From: Agromyces laixinhei
Lineage (GTDB): Bacteria; Actinomycetota; Actinomycetes; Actinomycetales; Microbacteriaceae
Assembly (NCBI RefSeq): GCF_006337065.1
Contig: NZ_CP040872.1
Location: 2,232,001-2,296,000 of the forward strand
Reading direction: 5' to 3'
Length of the DNA stretch: 64,000 nucleotides
Of the stretch, positions 18,061 to 26,123 are shown piece after piece; position 1 is the first letter of the stretch, and the number at the start of each line of letters is the position of its first letter. The position numbers and the translations under genes are program-made. The notes beneath the pieces are model-generated. The model was given only the letters and a program-made list of their open reading frames with translations, had not been told where the DNA came from and made no database searches.

Positions 18061-18570
18061 TCATGGATCGGGATTCTCGGTGTCAATGATTTCGCTCGCG
18101 TCGCCGACTGCGCACAACGACTCAGCTTCGATCACGGTCTGGTCGATGTCGGCGTACAGGACGATGCCTTCGAGCGGTCCAGCTTCACCGTACAGACGGA
18201 TGAGGGTGTCGTCCGGGCTGCTGGCTTCGACGGTTCGGGTGACCATCCCGAGGCTCGTCCAGTGCGCCTCGACGGTTGCGATCGTGGATTCAGGGTCTGC
18301 ACCCGGGCCGGTGGTGTCGCCAACGAAGGTGACACCTGTTTCGCCGTCCTTTAAGGTGCAGTCCTCGATTCCGAGATCATCGAACGGTGACCAACCTTCG
18401 GTTCCGAGTTCGGCGATGGTGGAGCTCAGAACATCGACCACCGACTGTCGAGATTTCTCGGGAGTCATGGATTCCTCCTTCGACGGGGCTGGAGAGCCGC
18501 ATGCGGTGAGCGCGGCCAGCGAGAGCGAGAAGGCTACGAAGGCATACGGTAGGCGGCGTCTGGGCCTCAC
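18061..18570 (-). CDS. Putative lipoprotein, cargo of the integrative element
   Basis: A 169-aa protein with a basic N terminus, a hydrophobic stretch and the lipobox LTAC (Cys at about residue 24), so it should be lipid-anchored on the outer face of the membrane. The mature part has two other Cys residues that could form a disulfide; the fold is not recognised. The GTG start overlaps the stop of the DUF1023 hydrolase gene (GTGA), so the two are translationally coupled. By position it may be an immunity or accessory protein for the hydrolase, which is inference only. Confidence 0.75.
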   Translation of the reverse strand: MRPRRRLPYAFVAFSLSLAALTACGSPAPSKEESMTPEKSRQSVVDVLSSTIAELGTEGWSPFDDLGIEDCTLKDGETGVTFVGDTTGPGADPESTIATVEAHWTSLGMVTRTVEASSPDDTLIRLYGEAGPLEGIVLYADIDQTVIEAESLCAVGDASEIIDTENPDP

Positions 18571-20432
18571 AGGCTCGGTCCCCTCATTCCTTCGAGCAGC
18601 ATTCGCTGGGTGTCTGTCATCTGCGGCGGGGTGTGCACGCTCATCCGCTCTGGCTGTCCCGTGGTGGCGAAGGCGACGTTGGACAACGATTCGGTTCGTC
18701 TATCGAGATACCCGAAATCCGGCGCCTTCATCGTAGTGCTGTGGTCCGTGACCGGGTTTTTCGCGGGATCCCCATCAATGCCATTCGTGCCGAAGGTCGT
18801 GGCGCCGAAACTGTCGTCCATAGGGTTTGCTCGCCCGCTGCCCTCGCGACCTGTCCATGCCCACTGATCTCCATCGCCTGCTTCTAGTTGAGGGATCACG
18901 TCCTGCGCCTGCCCAGCGTAGAACGTGTCAGCTTGCACAGAGTCGGCCGTGCCGATAACTGGCTCGATACCGGCCGAGCCAATGCTGACGAACGCGTCGA
19001 CGTTCAAATCGGATCGGTAAAGCGCAAGAGTTGCCGTTGTTGTGCCATAAGAATGGCCGACGACGTTCAATGAAACGTCTCGCCCCTCTCGCGTTGCGTT
19101 GAACCCCTCGAGGTCTCGGATGAGGTTGCCCGCTCCGGTGTCGGCGTAGTCGCCGTGAAGAACACCGAAGTTGAAGTCCGGATATCCAGGAACCGGTGGC
19201 GTCTCGTATCCAACCCAGGCCACAACCGAGTGCGCTGTTCCACCATCAACAGCGTGCTGTGCGAGATAGAGATTCTGGGCCGCTGCAGTCCAACCGCTCA
19301 TGTCCGCAGTGGTCGCGCTCATACCCGGGATCGCGTAGGTGACGTTCTCAGCGGAGTCAAGATCACCGACCGCGATCTGTGCAAGCGGCGGGTTGTCATC
19401 TGTGAGGCCAACCAGCTGACGTTCAACGCCACTTCGCGTATCGAGGGCGTCCTTGATGTTCAAGAGCGCATCGAGCTTCTGCTGTGGTAGCTCGAGGTTG
19501 ACGGCGTAGGGGCGTTGAGTGGCGGCCTCTGCACGTGTCCTTGCAATGTCGGCCTTGGCTGCTTTGATCTCAGCGGCGAGTTGGATCCTGTTGGCTTTGT
19601 CGCGTGCCCAGTAGGCGACGCCGCCGAGGTTGCCGATGACGGCGGGCATCGCGGCGATCAACGCTAGATGTTCGGAGGCAGGCGTGCCTGCATCGCCGTC
19701 GAGGTTGTAGCCGTTCCACCATGCGGCGACGTCTTCGGGTGCTGCGCGGGCGACGAGGTCGGCGAGGTTCGGGTTCATCGCCAGGGCCGCACGGATCTCT
19801 GCGGCACTCAGCCCGGCAAGGAGCGCGAGCGCAGCAGCGGGTGTCGTCTCGGTGCTGATCGCGTCCATCCGGCCGAGTTGACCGCGAGACTCCAGACCGG
19901 TCAATGACGCGATGCACTCCCGGTCGGCCGATTCCCGCCGGGCGACGAGTTCATCGCGCTGCGCCTCGATGAGCGCCAACTTGCTGGCCGCTCCCTCGAG
20001 GAGGTCGTCGACACGCGCGATCTCCGAACTCGGGCCGAGCGGCGCCCCCGGCGTAGCAGCTTCCGCCGTCAACCGATCAAGAGACCTATTCCACGAGCCG
20101 ACATCACTGTGGATGCCGCGCGCTTTCGCTTCGAGCGCATGAGATTCCCCCGCGATCTGCTCGATCGTCGTGGCGTAGCGATCGAGTGCTGCGGCATCGA
20201 TCTCGAGGCTGTTGACGAGATTCTGGATGTCGGCAGTGGTCGCTGCGACAGCGCCGGTGAAGGCGACCGCCGTCACGCTCGACCATTGAGCCCCGGCTGC
20301 GGTCGCGGCGCGTTCGACAGCCGGCACAGTCGTGCCACGCAGCGTTTCCGCCTTCGATCGTCGGAGACCGGCCGCATACCGAAGATCGTCAACGCTGCCG
20401 GCGCCGGGCTGCTGCCTCGTCCACTCGTTCAT
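18567..20432 (-). CDS. DUF1023 alpha/beta-hydrolase with helical N-terminal domain (T7SS effector-like)
   Basis: A 621-aa protein. Residues 1 to about 300 are helical and Ala-rich with heptad-like stretches, like the WXG/LXG-type targeting regions of type VII secreted proteins. The C-terminal half is an Abhydrolase_8 (DUF1023) domain with the nucleophile elbow GHSYG near residue 458 and a late His in TDHSTT near residue 566, consistent with a Ser-His triad. There is no Sec signal peptide. The ATG overlaps the stop of the 91-aa gene (ATGA), and the lipoprotein gene follows by overlap. Role suggested: an exported hydrolase, possibly a toxin; the substrate is unknown. Confidence 0.8.
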   Translation of the reverse strand: MNEWTRQQPGAGSVDDLRYAAGLRRSKAETLRGTTVPAVERAATAAGAQWSSVTAVAFTGAVAATTADIQNLVNSLEIDAAALDRYATTIEQIAGESHALEAKARGIHSDVGSWNRSLDRLTAEAATPGAPLGPSSEIARVDDLLEGAASKLALIEAQRDELVARRESADRECIASLTGLESRGQLGRMDAISTETTPAAALALLAGLSAAEIRAALAMNPNLADLVARAAPEDVAAWWNGYNLDGDAGTPASEHLALIAAMPAVIGNLGGVAYWARDKANRIQLAAEIKAAKADIARTRAEAATQRPYAVNLELPQQKLDALLNIKDALDTRSGVERQLVGLTDDNPPLAQIAVGDLDSAENVTYAIPGMSATTADMSGWTAAAQNLYLAQHAVDGGTAHSVVAWVGYETPPVPGYPDFNFGVLHGDYADTGAGNLIRDLEGFNATREGRDVSLNVVGHSYGTTTATLALYRSDLNVDAFVSIGSAGIEPVIGTADSVQADTFYAGQAQDVIPQLEAGDGDQWAWTGREGSGRANPMDDSFGATTFGTNGIDGDPAKNPVTDHSTTMKAPDFGYLDRRTESLSNVAFATTGQPERMSVHTPPQMTDTQRMLLEGMRGPSL

Positions 20433-20704
20433 CGTGTGGTCGCCGACGACGCCAGCTGACGATCAGCGTTCTCCATCTCGGAGACAAACACGCGGGCGCC
20501 GCCGGCAGCATCCGTCAACATCGCGGTGACGGCCGTACCAAGCGCGGCCTGCAGCTGAGCCGACCGATCTGCGGCGTCGACGACAGCCTGGGACCCCGCG
20601 AACACGACCGTTCGCGGCATGCTCGACAGTGGTACCACCGCATTCTCGAGCGTCGCCGAGATATCGGTGATGAACGCCCCCGAGACTCTCAGTTCAGAGC
20701 TCAT
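20429..20704 (-). CDS. Small helical protein, probable ESX-type partner
   Basis: A 91-aa Ala/Ser-rich protein predicted mostly helical, with no signal peptide, membrane segment or recognised family. It sits between a WXG100-like gene (12 bases upstream) and the DUF1023 hydrolase gene (ATGA overlap). Its size and place match the small helper proteins that accompany type VII effectors. The ribosome site is weak, so coupled translation is likely. Confidence 0.65.
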   Translation of the reverse strand: MSSELRVSGAFITDISATLENAVVPLSSMPRTVVFAGSQAVVDAADRSAQLQAALGTAVTAMLTDAAGGARVFVSEMENADRQLASSATTR

Positions 20705-20716
20705 CGGCGGGGAGCG

Positions 20717-21013
20717 CTACCGGGCGATGCGCGAAGCGATCTGCGCATCGACGTCGCCCAGCGTCGTCGCCGTCGTACGGAGGAACAACGCGAGGTCGTC
20801 GAGCCCGCCGATCGCGTTCGTCGCACCCGACGTGAACCGGTTGTACGCATCAGCGAACGCACCCGACGCCTTGTCGGTCGTGAAGCCCTGAGCGACGAGC
20901 GCATTGATCTGACCCTGCAGCTTCGCGAGCGTCGTGTTGATCTCGTCACGGCCCACCGCGAGCTGGTCGGCCTTCGCGTTCAGCTCACCGAAAGTGACGT
21001 TCATGTTCGCCAT
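20717..21013 (-). CDS. WXG100-like (ESAT-6 family) protein
   Basis: A 98-aa protein with helix-turn-helix hairpin character: MNVTFGELNAKADQL at the start, then a central turn AQGFTTDKASGAF and a second helix. The central turn lies where the family has WxG, but the Trp-x-Gly is replaced by QGF, so it is a divergent member. ATG at 21013 has GGGGAA six bases upstream. First gene of a four-gene coupled operon ending in the lipoprotein. No secretion ATPase is encoded in this window. Confidence 0.7.
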   Translation of the reverse strand: MANMNVTFGELNAKADQLAVGRDEINTTLAKLQGQINALVAQGFTTDKASGAFADAYNRFTSGATNAIGGLDDLALFLRTTATTLGDVDAQIASRIAR

Positions 21014-21323
21014 GCTGGTTCCCCAAGTCTCTGATGGTCGGCGCAGTCGCCGACGCAACTGGCATCGAGCCTATGCCACCGCAGACCACCGAATTGCGCT
21101 TTTCCACAGGCTTCCGCCCGCTCCTTCAGCGGCGGTCGAGGTGGGAGCGGGCTTCATTCCGATGACATCAGGGCTACCCCTGAGATTCGCTCCTGCGCGT
21201 ACTGCTCGACGACTCGAGCCAGCCGCAGGCGTCCGACTCCGCGCTCGCGCGTCGGTTAGGCTCGTCGCGGTCAAGTCCCGGGTAGTGGTGTAGCGGCTGG
21301 TGGTCCTTCGGGTTGGTGATTGG

Positions 21324-21776
21324 TCAGGCGGTCAACGCGAGGGGTGGGTCGGTGGTCACCTCGTTTCCGGTGTCGGGCACGAGGTTGAGTCGGCAGCGGG
21401 CGAGGACATCCAAGCCGAGGTAGCGGCGGCCTTCGGCCCATTCGTCGGTCTGTTCGGCCAGCACGGCGCCGACGAGGCGGATGATCGCGTCCCGATTCGG
21501 GAAGATGCCAACACTGTCGGTGCGGCGGCGGATCTCCTTGTTGAGCCGTTCGGCGGGGTTGTTCGACCAGATCTGCATCCACACGTCCTTCGGGAAAGTC
21601 GTGAACGCGAGGATGTCCGCGCGGGCCGCGTCGAGGTGCTCAGCAACCTTGGGCAGCTTCTCGCTCACGTAGTCGATGAGCCGGTCGAACTGGGCGTGCA
21701 CACTGTCGGCGTCGGGCTGGTCGTAGACGGAGTGCAGCATCGCTTTCACGGCCGGCCACATGCTCTTCGGGCAGAT
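21324..21776 (-). pseudogene. IS256-family (mutator) transposase, C-terminal part
   Basis: About 150 codons from the IS3 insertion point to the stop. It contains the family C-terminal signature: SNNPAERLNKEIRRRTDSVGIFP (part quoted to identify it), with the last acidic catalytic residue in the NPAERLNKE helix. It is in frame with the N-terminal part at 23088-23885; deleting the insert and one ATC copy restores a 415-aa transposase. Confidence 0.88.
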
Positions 21777-21841
21777 GGGACTGCTGAAGGTTTGGTTGAC
21801 TCCTGACCCGCATCTGTTGGGGTGCGGGAGGATGGAGCATC

Positions 21842-22147
21842 ATGCCCAAGAAGTACACGGATGAATTCAAGCGCGATGTCGTCGCGGTGGTTCGGCAGGG
21901 AGGGGCGACGCAGCGGCAGATCGCGGCGGACTTCGGGATCTCGAAGACCGCACTGTCGACCTGGATCCAGAAGGTCGAGCTCGAGGAGCGGGGGCTGATC
22001 GATCGTGCACCCGATGGGAGTCTGCCGGCCGGTGATGACGGGGTCGCGTTGCGGGAAGCGTTGAAGCGGATTCGGCTGCTCGAGCAGGAGGCCGAGGTCA
22101 TGCGCCGCGCGGTCGCGTATCTGTCCCAGGCGGCACTCCCAAAATGA
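21842..22147 (+). CDS. IS3-family transposase OrfA
   Basis: A 101-aa DNA-binding component. The N-terminal helix-turn-helix (TDEFKRDVVAVVRQGG, then QRQIAADFGISKTALSTWI) recognises the IS ends, and the C-terminal part is a leucine-rich coiled coil (ALKRIRLLEQEAEVMRRAV) for oligomerisation. ATG at 21842 has GGAG five bases upstream. The stop overlaps the start of orfB in AAAATGATG, so OrfB may be made by reinitiation or by -1 slippage on the A run to give an OrfAB fusion. Confidence 0.9.
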   Translation: MPKKYTDEFKRDVVAVVRQGGATQRQIAADFGISKTALSTWIQKVELEERGLIDRAPDGSLPAGDDGVALREALKRIRLLEQEAEVMRRAVAYLSQAALPK

Positions 22148-23055
22148 TGTACCCGCTGGTCCGTGACCTTGCCGATACGACCGCGCCCGTCCGGGTGCCG
22201 GTCGCGGTGACCTGCCGGGTGCTCGGCTTTTCGAAGCAGGGCTATTACGCATGGGTGGCCAACCCGGTCTCTGACCGGGACTGGGGCGAAGCGCATCTGA
22301 TCAACGCCGCGTACGACGTCCATCACGACGATCCGGCGTTCGGGTATCGACTGATCAGCGACGAACTCGCCGAGCAGGGGTTCGTGCTCAGTGAGCGGCG
22401 GGTGTGGCGGCTCTGCTCGCAGCAGGGCTTGTGGAGCGTGTTCGCGAAGAGGAAGAGCAAACGGCCTCGCCCCGGGCCTCCCGTGCACGACGATCTCTGC
22501 GCCGTGACCGATGAGCACGGGCGGATTCGGCACGAGTTCACCGCTGACGGCCCGAACGAGTTGTGGTTGACCGACATCACCGAGCACAAGACCGCCGAGG
22601 GCAAGCTGTATCTCTGCGCGATCAAGGACGTGTACTCGAACCGGATCGTGGGCTACTCGATCGACTCGCGGATGAAGGCGCGTCTGGCCGTCGACGCTCT
22701 CACCATGGCTGTCACACACCGAGGGAACCCGCGGGGCGTGATCGTGCACTCCGATAGGGGGTCGCAATTCCGTGCCAGGAAATACGTTCGCGCGCTGCGC
22801 CAGCACAAGCTGCACGGATCAATGGGCCGTGTCGGGGCGTGTGGCGATAACGCGGCGATGGAATCGTTTTTCGCCTTGCTGCAGAAGAACGTCCTCGATC
22901 GGCAGAAGTGGACCACCCGGGAAGAGCTCAGACGAGCGATGATCACCTGGATCGAACGGACCTATCACCGGCGGCGACGCCAACGCGGACTCGGCAAGCT
23001 CACGCCCATCGAGTTCGAGACCATAATGAGAACCGACGTCGCTCTCGCGGCATAA
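22144..23055 (+). CDS. IS3-family transposase OrfB (DDE integrase)
   Basis: A 303-aa rve-type catalytic subunit. An N-terminal HTH_21-like region (DPAFGYRLISDELAEQGF) precedes the integrase core. The DDE residues are visible in WLTDITEH, VIVHSDRGSQF and the Glu of NAAMESFFALLQK. The C terminus ERTYHRRRRQRGLGKLTPIEFE is standard for the family. The frame is full length and intact. Start overlaps the orfA stop. Confidence 0.92.
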   Translation: MMYPLVRDLADTTAPVRVPVAVTCRVLGFSKQGYYAWVANPVSDRDWGEAHLINAAYDVHHDDPAFGYRLISDELAEQGFVLSERRVWRLCSQQGLWSVFAKRKSKRPRPGPPVHDDLCAVTDEHGRIRHEFTADGPNELWLTDITEHKTAEGKLYLCAIKDVYSNRIVGYSIDSRMKARLAVDALTMAVTHRGNPRGVIVHSDRGSQFRARKYVRALRQHKLHGSMGRVGACGDNAAMESFFALLQKNVLDRQKWTTREELRRAMITWIERTYHRRRRQRGLGKLTPIEFETIMRTDVALAA

Positions 23056-23087
23056 GGACACGAGTCAACTCAACCTTCAGCAGTCCC

Positions 23088-23885
23088 GATCGACATCAGG
23101 TTCGCGGCGTAGTGGGTTCGGCACCGCTGCCAGCTGGCGGCGGGCAGGTTCGCCGCGATCGCGTCGCGGAGCCCGGCGTGCGCGTCGGACGTGACCAGGC
23201 GCACCCCGGACAAGCCGCGGGCGACGAGGTCGGCGAAGAACGTGTTCCACGCCGCCCCGGTCTCACTGGTCGCGACGCGCACGCCGAGGACCTCGCGGTG
23301 TCCGTCGCCGTTCACACCGGTGGCCAGCATCACGACGGCGTTGATCACCCGCCCGCCTTCACGGACCTTCATGGTCAGCGCGTCCGCGGCGACGAACGTG
23401 AACGGGCCCGCGTCGCCGAGGGGGCGGTGCCGGAACTGGTCGACGTGTTCGTCGAGGTCGGCCGCCATGCGGGAGACCTGCGACTTCGACAACGAGTGGA
23501 TCCCAAGCTGTTTGACGAGCTTGTCCATCCGCCGGGTGGACACGCCGGCCAGGTAGCAGTCCGCGACCACGGTGATCAGGGCGGACTCCGCCCGCTTCCG
23601 TCGCTCGAGCAGCCAGTCCGGGAAGTACGTACCCTGCCGCAGCTTCGGCACGGCGACGTCGATCGTGCCGACCCGGGTATCCAGGTCGCGGTGCCGGTAC
23701 CCGTTGCGCTGCGCGATCCGATCCGGGGACGCCTTGCCCCATTCGGCGCCCACGACGGCGTCAGCGTGTTCGGACAGCAGTGCGTTGATCATCGTCTGCA
23801 GCAGGCTGCGCATCAGATCCGGCGACGCATCGGTCAGGGCTTCGACCAGCAGGCCGGAAGGGTCGACAATATGAGGAGCGGTCAT
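23088..23885 (-). pseudogene. IS256-family transposase, N-terminal part
   Basis: 266 codons from ATG 23885 (AAAGGAC at good spacing) to the IS3 insertion point. It shows the mutator-family N-terminal pattern: RNGYRHRDLDTRVGTIDVAVPKLR (part quoted), YLAGVSTRRMDKLVKQLG, a first catalytic Asp in FVAADALTMKV, and a second in VTSDAHAGLRDAI. The frame runs a few codons into the IS3 element before a stop. The rest of the protein is at 21324-21776. Confidence 0.88.
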
Positions 23886-23990
23886 CGTGAGATGTCCTTT
23901 CGAGTGGGTTGTAGGAGATTCCTCGAAGGGCCACCACGGTGACCGCGCCCACGTCCAAGACGAGGTCGGCCCCGGGCGGGCTACACCACT

Positions 23991-24350
23991 CTATGGGGCA
24001 CTACTTCCCGAGCCGAAGAGCGTGTAGGTCGAACCGCCGTAGCTGGCGTCTGAGTAGACGGTACCAAGCACGACGCTGGACGCAGCCGTCGCGCTTCGAC
24101 TCGTGACTTGGGTGAGCCCGTCGATGTAGGCGGATGCCTCCTCGGTCGTGTCGAAGCAGACCGGTTCGGGCGCAGTCTCGGTTGAACCGATGGGGAGCGC
24201 CTCGCCGACGCAATGCGTCTCGCCTTCGGACACGGAGGCAGACGCAGTCGCGCTCTGCACTGAAACGCTCGGCGCGGCGTGAGCAAGCGAAACAGGGGAC
24301 AGCGCGCCGGCGACCAATGCGATCGCGGTCATGGTGACAGAGAGGTTCAT
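23991..24350 (-). pseudogene. Small secreted protein, C terminus cut by IS256
   Basis: 119 codons with a Sec signal peptide (VAGALSPVSLAHAA, cleavage near residue 26). The mature part has two Cys residues (HCVGEA and PVCFDTT), and the end VYSDASYGGSTYTLFGSG looks like the first beta/gamma-crystallin-type repeat of small secreted actinobacterial proteins. The stop codon lies in the terminal bases of the IS256 element and such proteins normally continue, so the gene is probably truncated by the insertion. It is divergent from the secreted protein at 24554. Confidence 0.65.
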
Positions 24351-24399
24351 CAGGTGGTTCCTTCGGGTCTTTCCAGATGACAGCGGATTCGCCGTCTAC

Positions 24400-24507
24400 C
24401 ACTGATGTCCCGATGGGCTGCCACGGTTGCATCTCCGCGACCACCGCGTTCCGAGTGAGGCGATTTGCAGAAAAGTGCAACCACCCGCCTCCATTCGGAC
24501 ATCAGTG
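24400..24507. repeat. Inverted 11-bp repeat between divergent secreted-protein genes
   Basis: CACTGATGTCC at 24400-24410 and its exact complement GGACATCAGTG at 24497-24507. They lie in the 203-base region between the two divergent genes, one near each start, which suggests a shared regulator binding both promoters. Confidence 0.55.
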
Positions 24508-24553
24508 ATCAGGACCCGGTATCGGTGCCGCGTCCATGACTGGAGGGAACGCA

Positions 24554-25240
24554 ATGTCAAAACTGCTGAGAATGGGGGCCGCAGTCGCGGCGGCATCACT
24601 CGCGATGGGTCTCCTGGCCACATCGCCAGCATTCGCAGACGAGCCATACCCAGACGCTTCGCCCGGACAGCTCACCGCGATCAATGAAGCCGGCGACTTC
24701 CTCACCGAGTACGGCGTCGATCAGGCGACTCAGGACGCACTCTTCGACAAGTTCCTGGCCGGCGAGCCGTGGGACTCGTTCACGAGCGCGTCGACCCCCG
24801 TTCGCGTCGAAGAATCGGTCGAGGACGGATACGACAAGACGGTCTCGTACTACTCGGACGGCTCCGTGGCTGTGTCCCGACTCGAGATCCCGGTGGCCCG
24901 CGCCAGCAGCGGCGGCATCAGTACCATGAGTGAGCCGAACGGCTGCACAATCGGAAGCGGCGGTGCACGTACCAACTGCAACGTCGACACCTGGGTCGGG
25001 CTCATCTCGATGGGCTTCAAGGCAAACTACAATGTCAGCAGCAACACCGTATCCAGCGTCTGGGGTGCATCGTGGACGATCGGCGGCTCGTGCTCGTCGT
25101 CGTTGGCCTACCTCGGACGTCCGAACAGCAACACCGGCCTCGAGACCGTTTCTGCGCAGATGTGCGGCGTGCCCTATGCCACGTCGTTCAACCTCCAGGT
25201 CCAGGTCTCGGGCGGCACGGCAACTGAGAGTTGGTGGTGA
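24554..25240 (+). CDS. Secreted protein of unknown function, element cargo
   Basis: A 228-aa protein with a clear Sec signal peptide (hydrophobic AAAVAAASLAMGLLA-like core, cleavage after AFA near residue 30). The mature part has an acidic N-terminal region (about 31-110) and a Gly/Ser/Asn-rich C-terminal beta region with four Cys residues (NGCTIG, TNCNVD, GSCSSS, QMCGVP), suggesting two disulfides. ATG at 24554 has GGAGGG six bases upstream, better than the ATG six codons earlier. No family is recognised. A 35-aa membrane peptide gene and a strong terminator follow. Confidence 0.8.
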   Translation: MSKLLRMGAAVAAASLAMGLLATSPAFADEPYPDASPGQLTAINEAGDFLTEYGVDQATQDALFDKFLAGEPWDSFTSASTPVRVEESVEDGYDKTVSYYSDGSVAVSRLEIPVARASSGGISTMSEPNGCTIGSGGARTNCNVDTWVGLISMGFKANYNVSSNTVSSVWGASWTIGGSCSSSLAYLGRPNSNTGLETVSAQMCGVPYATSFNLQVQVSGGTATESWW

Positions 25241-25245
25241 TCTAG

Positions 25246-25353
25246 ATGGTCGAGTGGCATCTGCTTGTCGCAGGACAGGTCGTTCTGCTCGCTGGAGTGG
25301 TGACTGCACTTGTGATCTGGGTGCGTCGACGCAACCACGCACGGCAGCGATAA
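25246..25353 (+). CDS. 35-aa single-pass membrane peptide
   Basis: Starts five bases after the secreted-protein stop. The sequence opens MVEWHLLVAGQ, continues with a Val/Leu/Ala helix of about 20 residues, and ends in WVRRRNHARQR, a positive-inside tail. It is followed by a strong terminator, so it is the last gene of the transcript. The ribosome site is weak (GGTGGTGA), so coupling to the upstream gene is likely. Size and topology resemble small membrane regulators or type I toxins; no function can be assigned. Confidence 0.55.
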   Translation: MVEWHLLVAGQVVLLAGVVTALVIWVRRRNHARQR

Positions 25354-25369
25354 CTCGAACTCACGACCA

Positions 25370-25399
25370 GGCGGCCCTCCCTCGGGAGGGCCGCCTTTC
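25370..25399 (+). terminator. Rho-independent terminator
   Basis: Arms GGCGGCCCTCCC and GGGAGGGCCGCC pair perfectly with a tight loop, followed by TTTCG. It ends the secreted-protein/microprotein transcript. Confidence 0.85.
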
Positions 25400-25495
25400 G
25401 TACGCCCGGTCGAGATGTCGTAGCGTAGCTCAGCGACAACTCAGCCTGAGCTGACCGCACCACGTGGTGGATAACGCTCGAGTTCGGCGCTGTGC

Positions 25496-25747
25496 CTAGC
25501 TTGGGAGCTGCTGCCGGGCGTGGTTGAGTCGGTAGGAGGTGGTGCCGGTTTCGATGATGGTGCCGTTGAAGGTGAGTCGGTCGACGATCGCGGCGCAGAG
25601 GCGCGGGTCGGTGAAGGTCTTCGTCCAGCCACTGAACGATTCATTCGAGGCGATCGCGACGGAGGCTTTCTCTTCGCGTTCGGTGAGGACCTGGAAGAGG
25701 AGTTCGGCGCCGCGGCGGTCGAGTTCCATGTACCCGAGTTCGTCAAT
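25496..25747 (-). pseudogene. IstB-like ATPase fragment (IS21 family), C-terminal
   Basis: 84 codons matching the C-terminal half of IS21 helper ATPases: IDELGYMELDRRGAE (Walker B region), ASVAIASNESFSGW (sensor), and IVDRLTFNGTIIETG to the end. There is no start or Walker A. The upstream end stops inside the palindrome at 25740-25775. No cognate istA is nearby. Confidence 0.85.
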
Positions 25748-25775
25748 CTATGCGGATATCCGCATAGATTGACGA
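25740..25775. repeat. 36-bp perfect palindrome joining two istB fragments
   Basis: Half TCGTCAATCTATGCGGAT is followed by its exact complement, centred between 25757 and 25758. The outer bases (ATTGACGA on each strand) are the Ile-Asp-Glu codons of the Walker B motif in each fragment. The inner CTATGCGGAT and its complement belong to neither istB and put a stop codon before both frames. Confidence 0.85.
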
Positions 25776-26046
25776 GGTCGGCTACCTCCCCTTCGAGCAA
25801 GACGCCGCGAACCTGTTCTTCCAACTCGTGTCGTCGCGGTACGAACACGCGTCGCTGATCCTGACGAGCAACCTACCGTTCAGCGGATGGGGCGGCGTAT
25901 TCGGCGACCAGGTCGTCGCCGCCGCGATGATCGACCGCATCGTCCACCACGCCGACGTCCTCGCACTCAAGGGCGCCAGCTACCGGCTACGCGACCGCGG
26001 CATCGACACCCTGCCCAGCATCAGAGCCGAACAAGACCAGGGCTAA
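25768..26046 (+). pseudogene. Second IstB-like ATPase fragment, opposite strand
   Basis: 93 codons including the stop: IDEVGYLPFEQDAANL, SLILTSNLPFSGW and AMIDRIVHHADVLALKG, ending with a Pro/Ser/Glu-rich tail. It is a different IS21-family istB from the one on the - strand. It begins at the same Walker B position and lacks the N-terminal half. Sequence just downstream (TTCACTTTTCGACC) looks like an IS21-type end. Confidence 0.83.
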
Positions 26047-26123
26047 ACTGCCCGCAGACCGTTCACTTTTCGACCGCCGCAAACGACCAGAATTCGAGCG
26101 TCGTCGACATTAGGGATTCTACG

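Larger units (their letters stand above)
21777..23087 (+). mobile_element. IS3-family insertion sequence, 1311 bp
   Basis: Complete element with imperfect terminal inverted repeats beginning GGGACTGCTGAAGGTT at both ends, flanked by the direct repeat GAT (21774-21776 and 23088-23090), a 3-bp target duplication. It carries orfA and orfB in the usual overlapping order and both look intact, so it may be active. Confidence 0.88.
21282..23992 (-). mobile_element. IS256-family element, interrupted by an IS3-family element
   Basis: The ends share the inverted motif AGTGGTGTAGC (21284-21294) and its complement (23980-23990). Without the 1311-bp insert and its 3-bp duplication it is about 1.4 kb, normal for the family. 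Outer limits are approximate and no clear target duplication is seen. The right end cuts a secreted-protein gene. Confidence 0.7.

Noticed and set aside
25740..25775. Palindrome as a CRISPR or terminator element
   Set aside because: A single copy, with no spacers or repeats around it and no T run. It is better explained as a junction between istB fragments.
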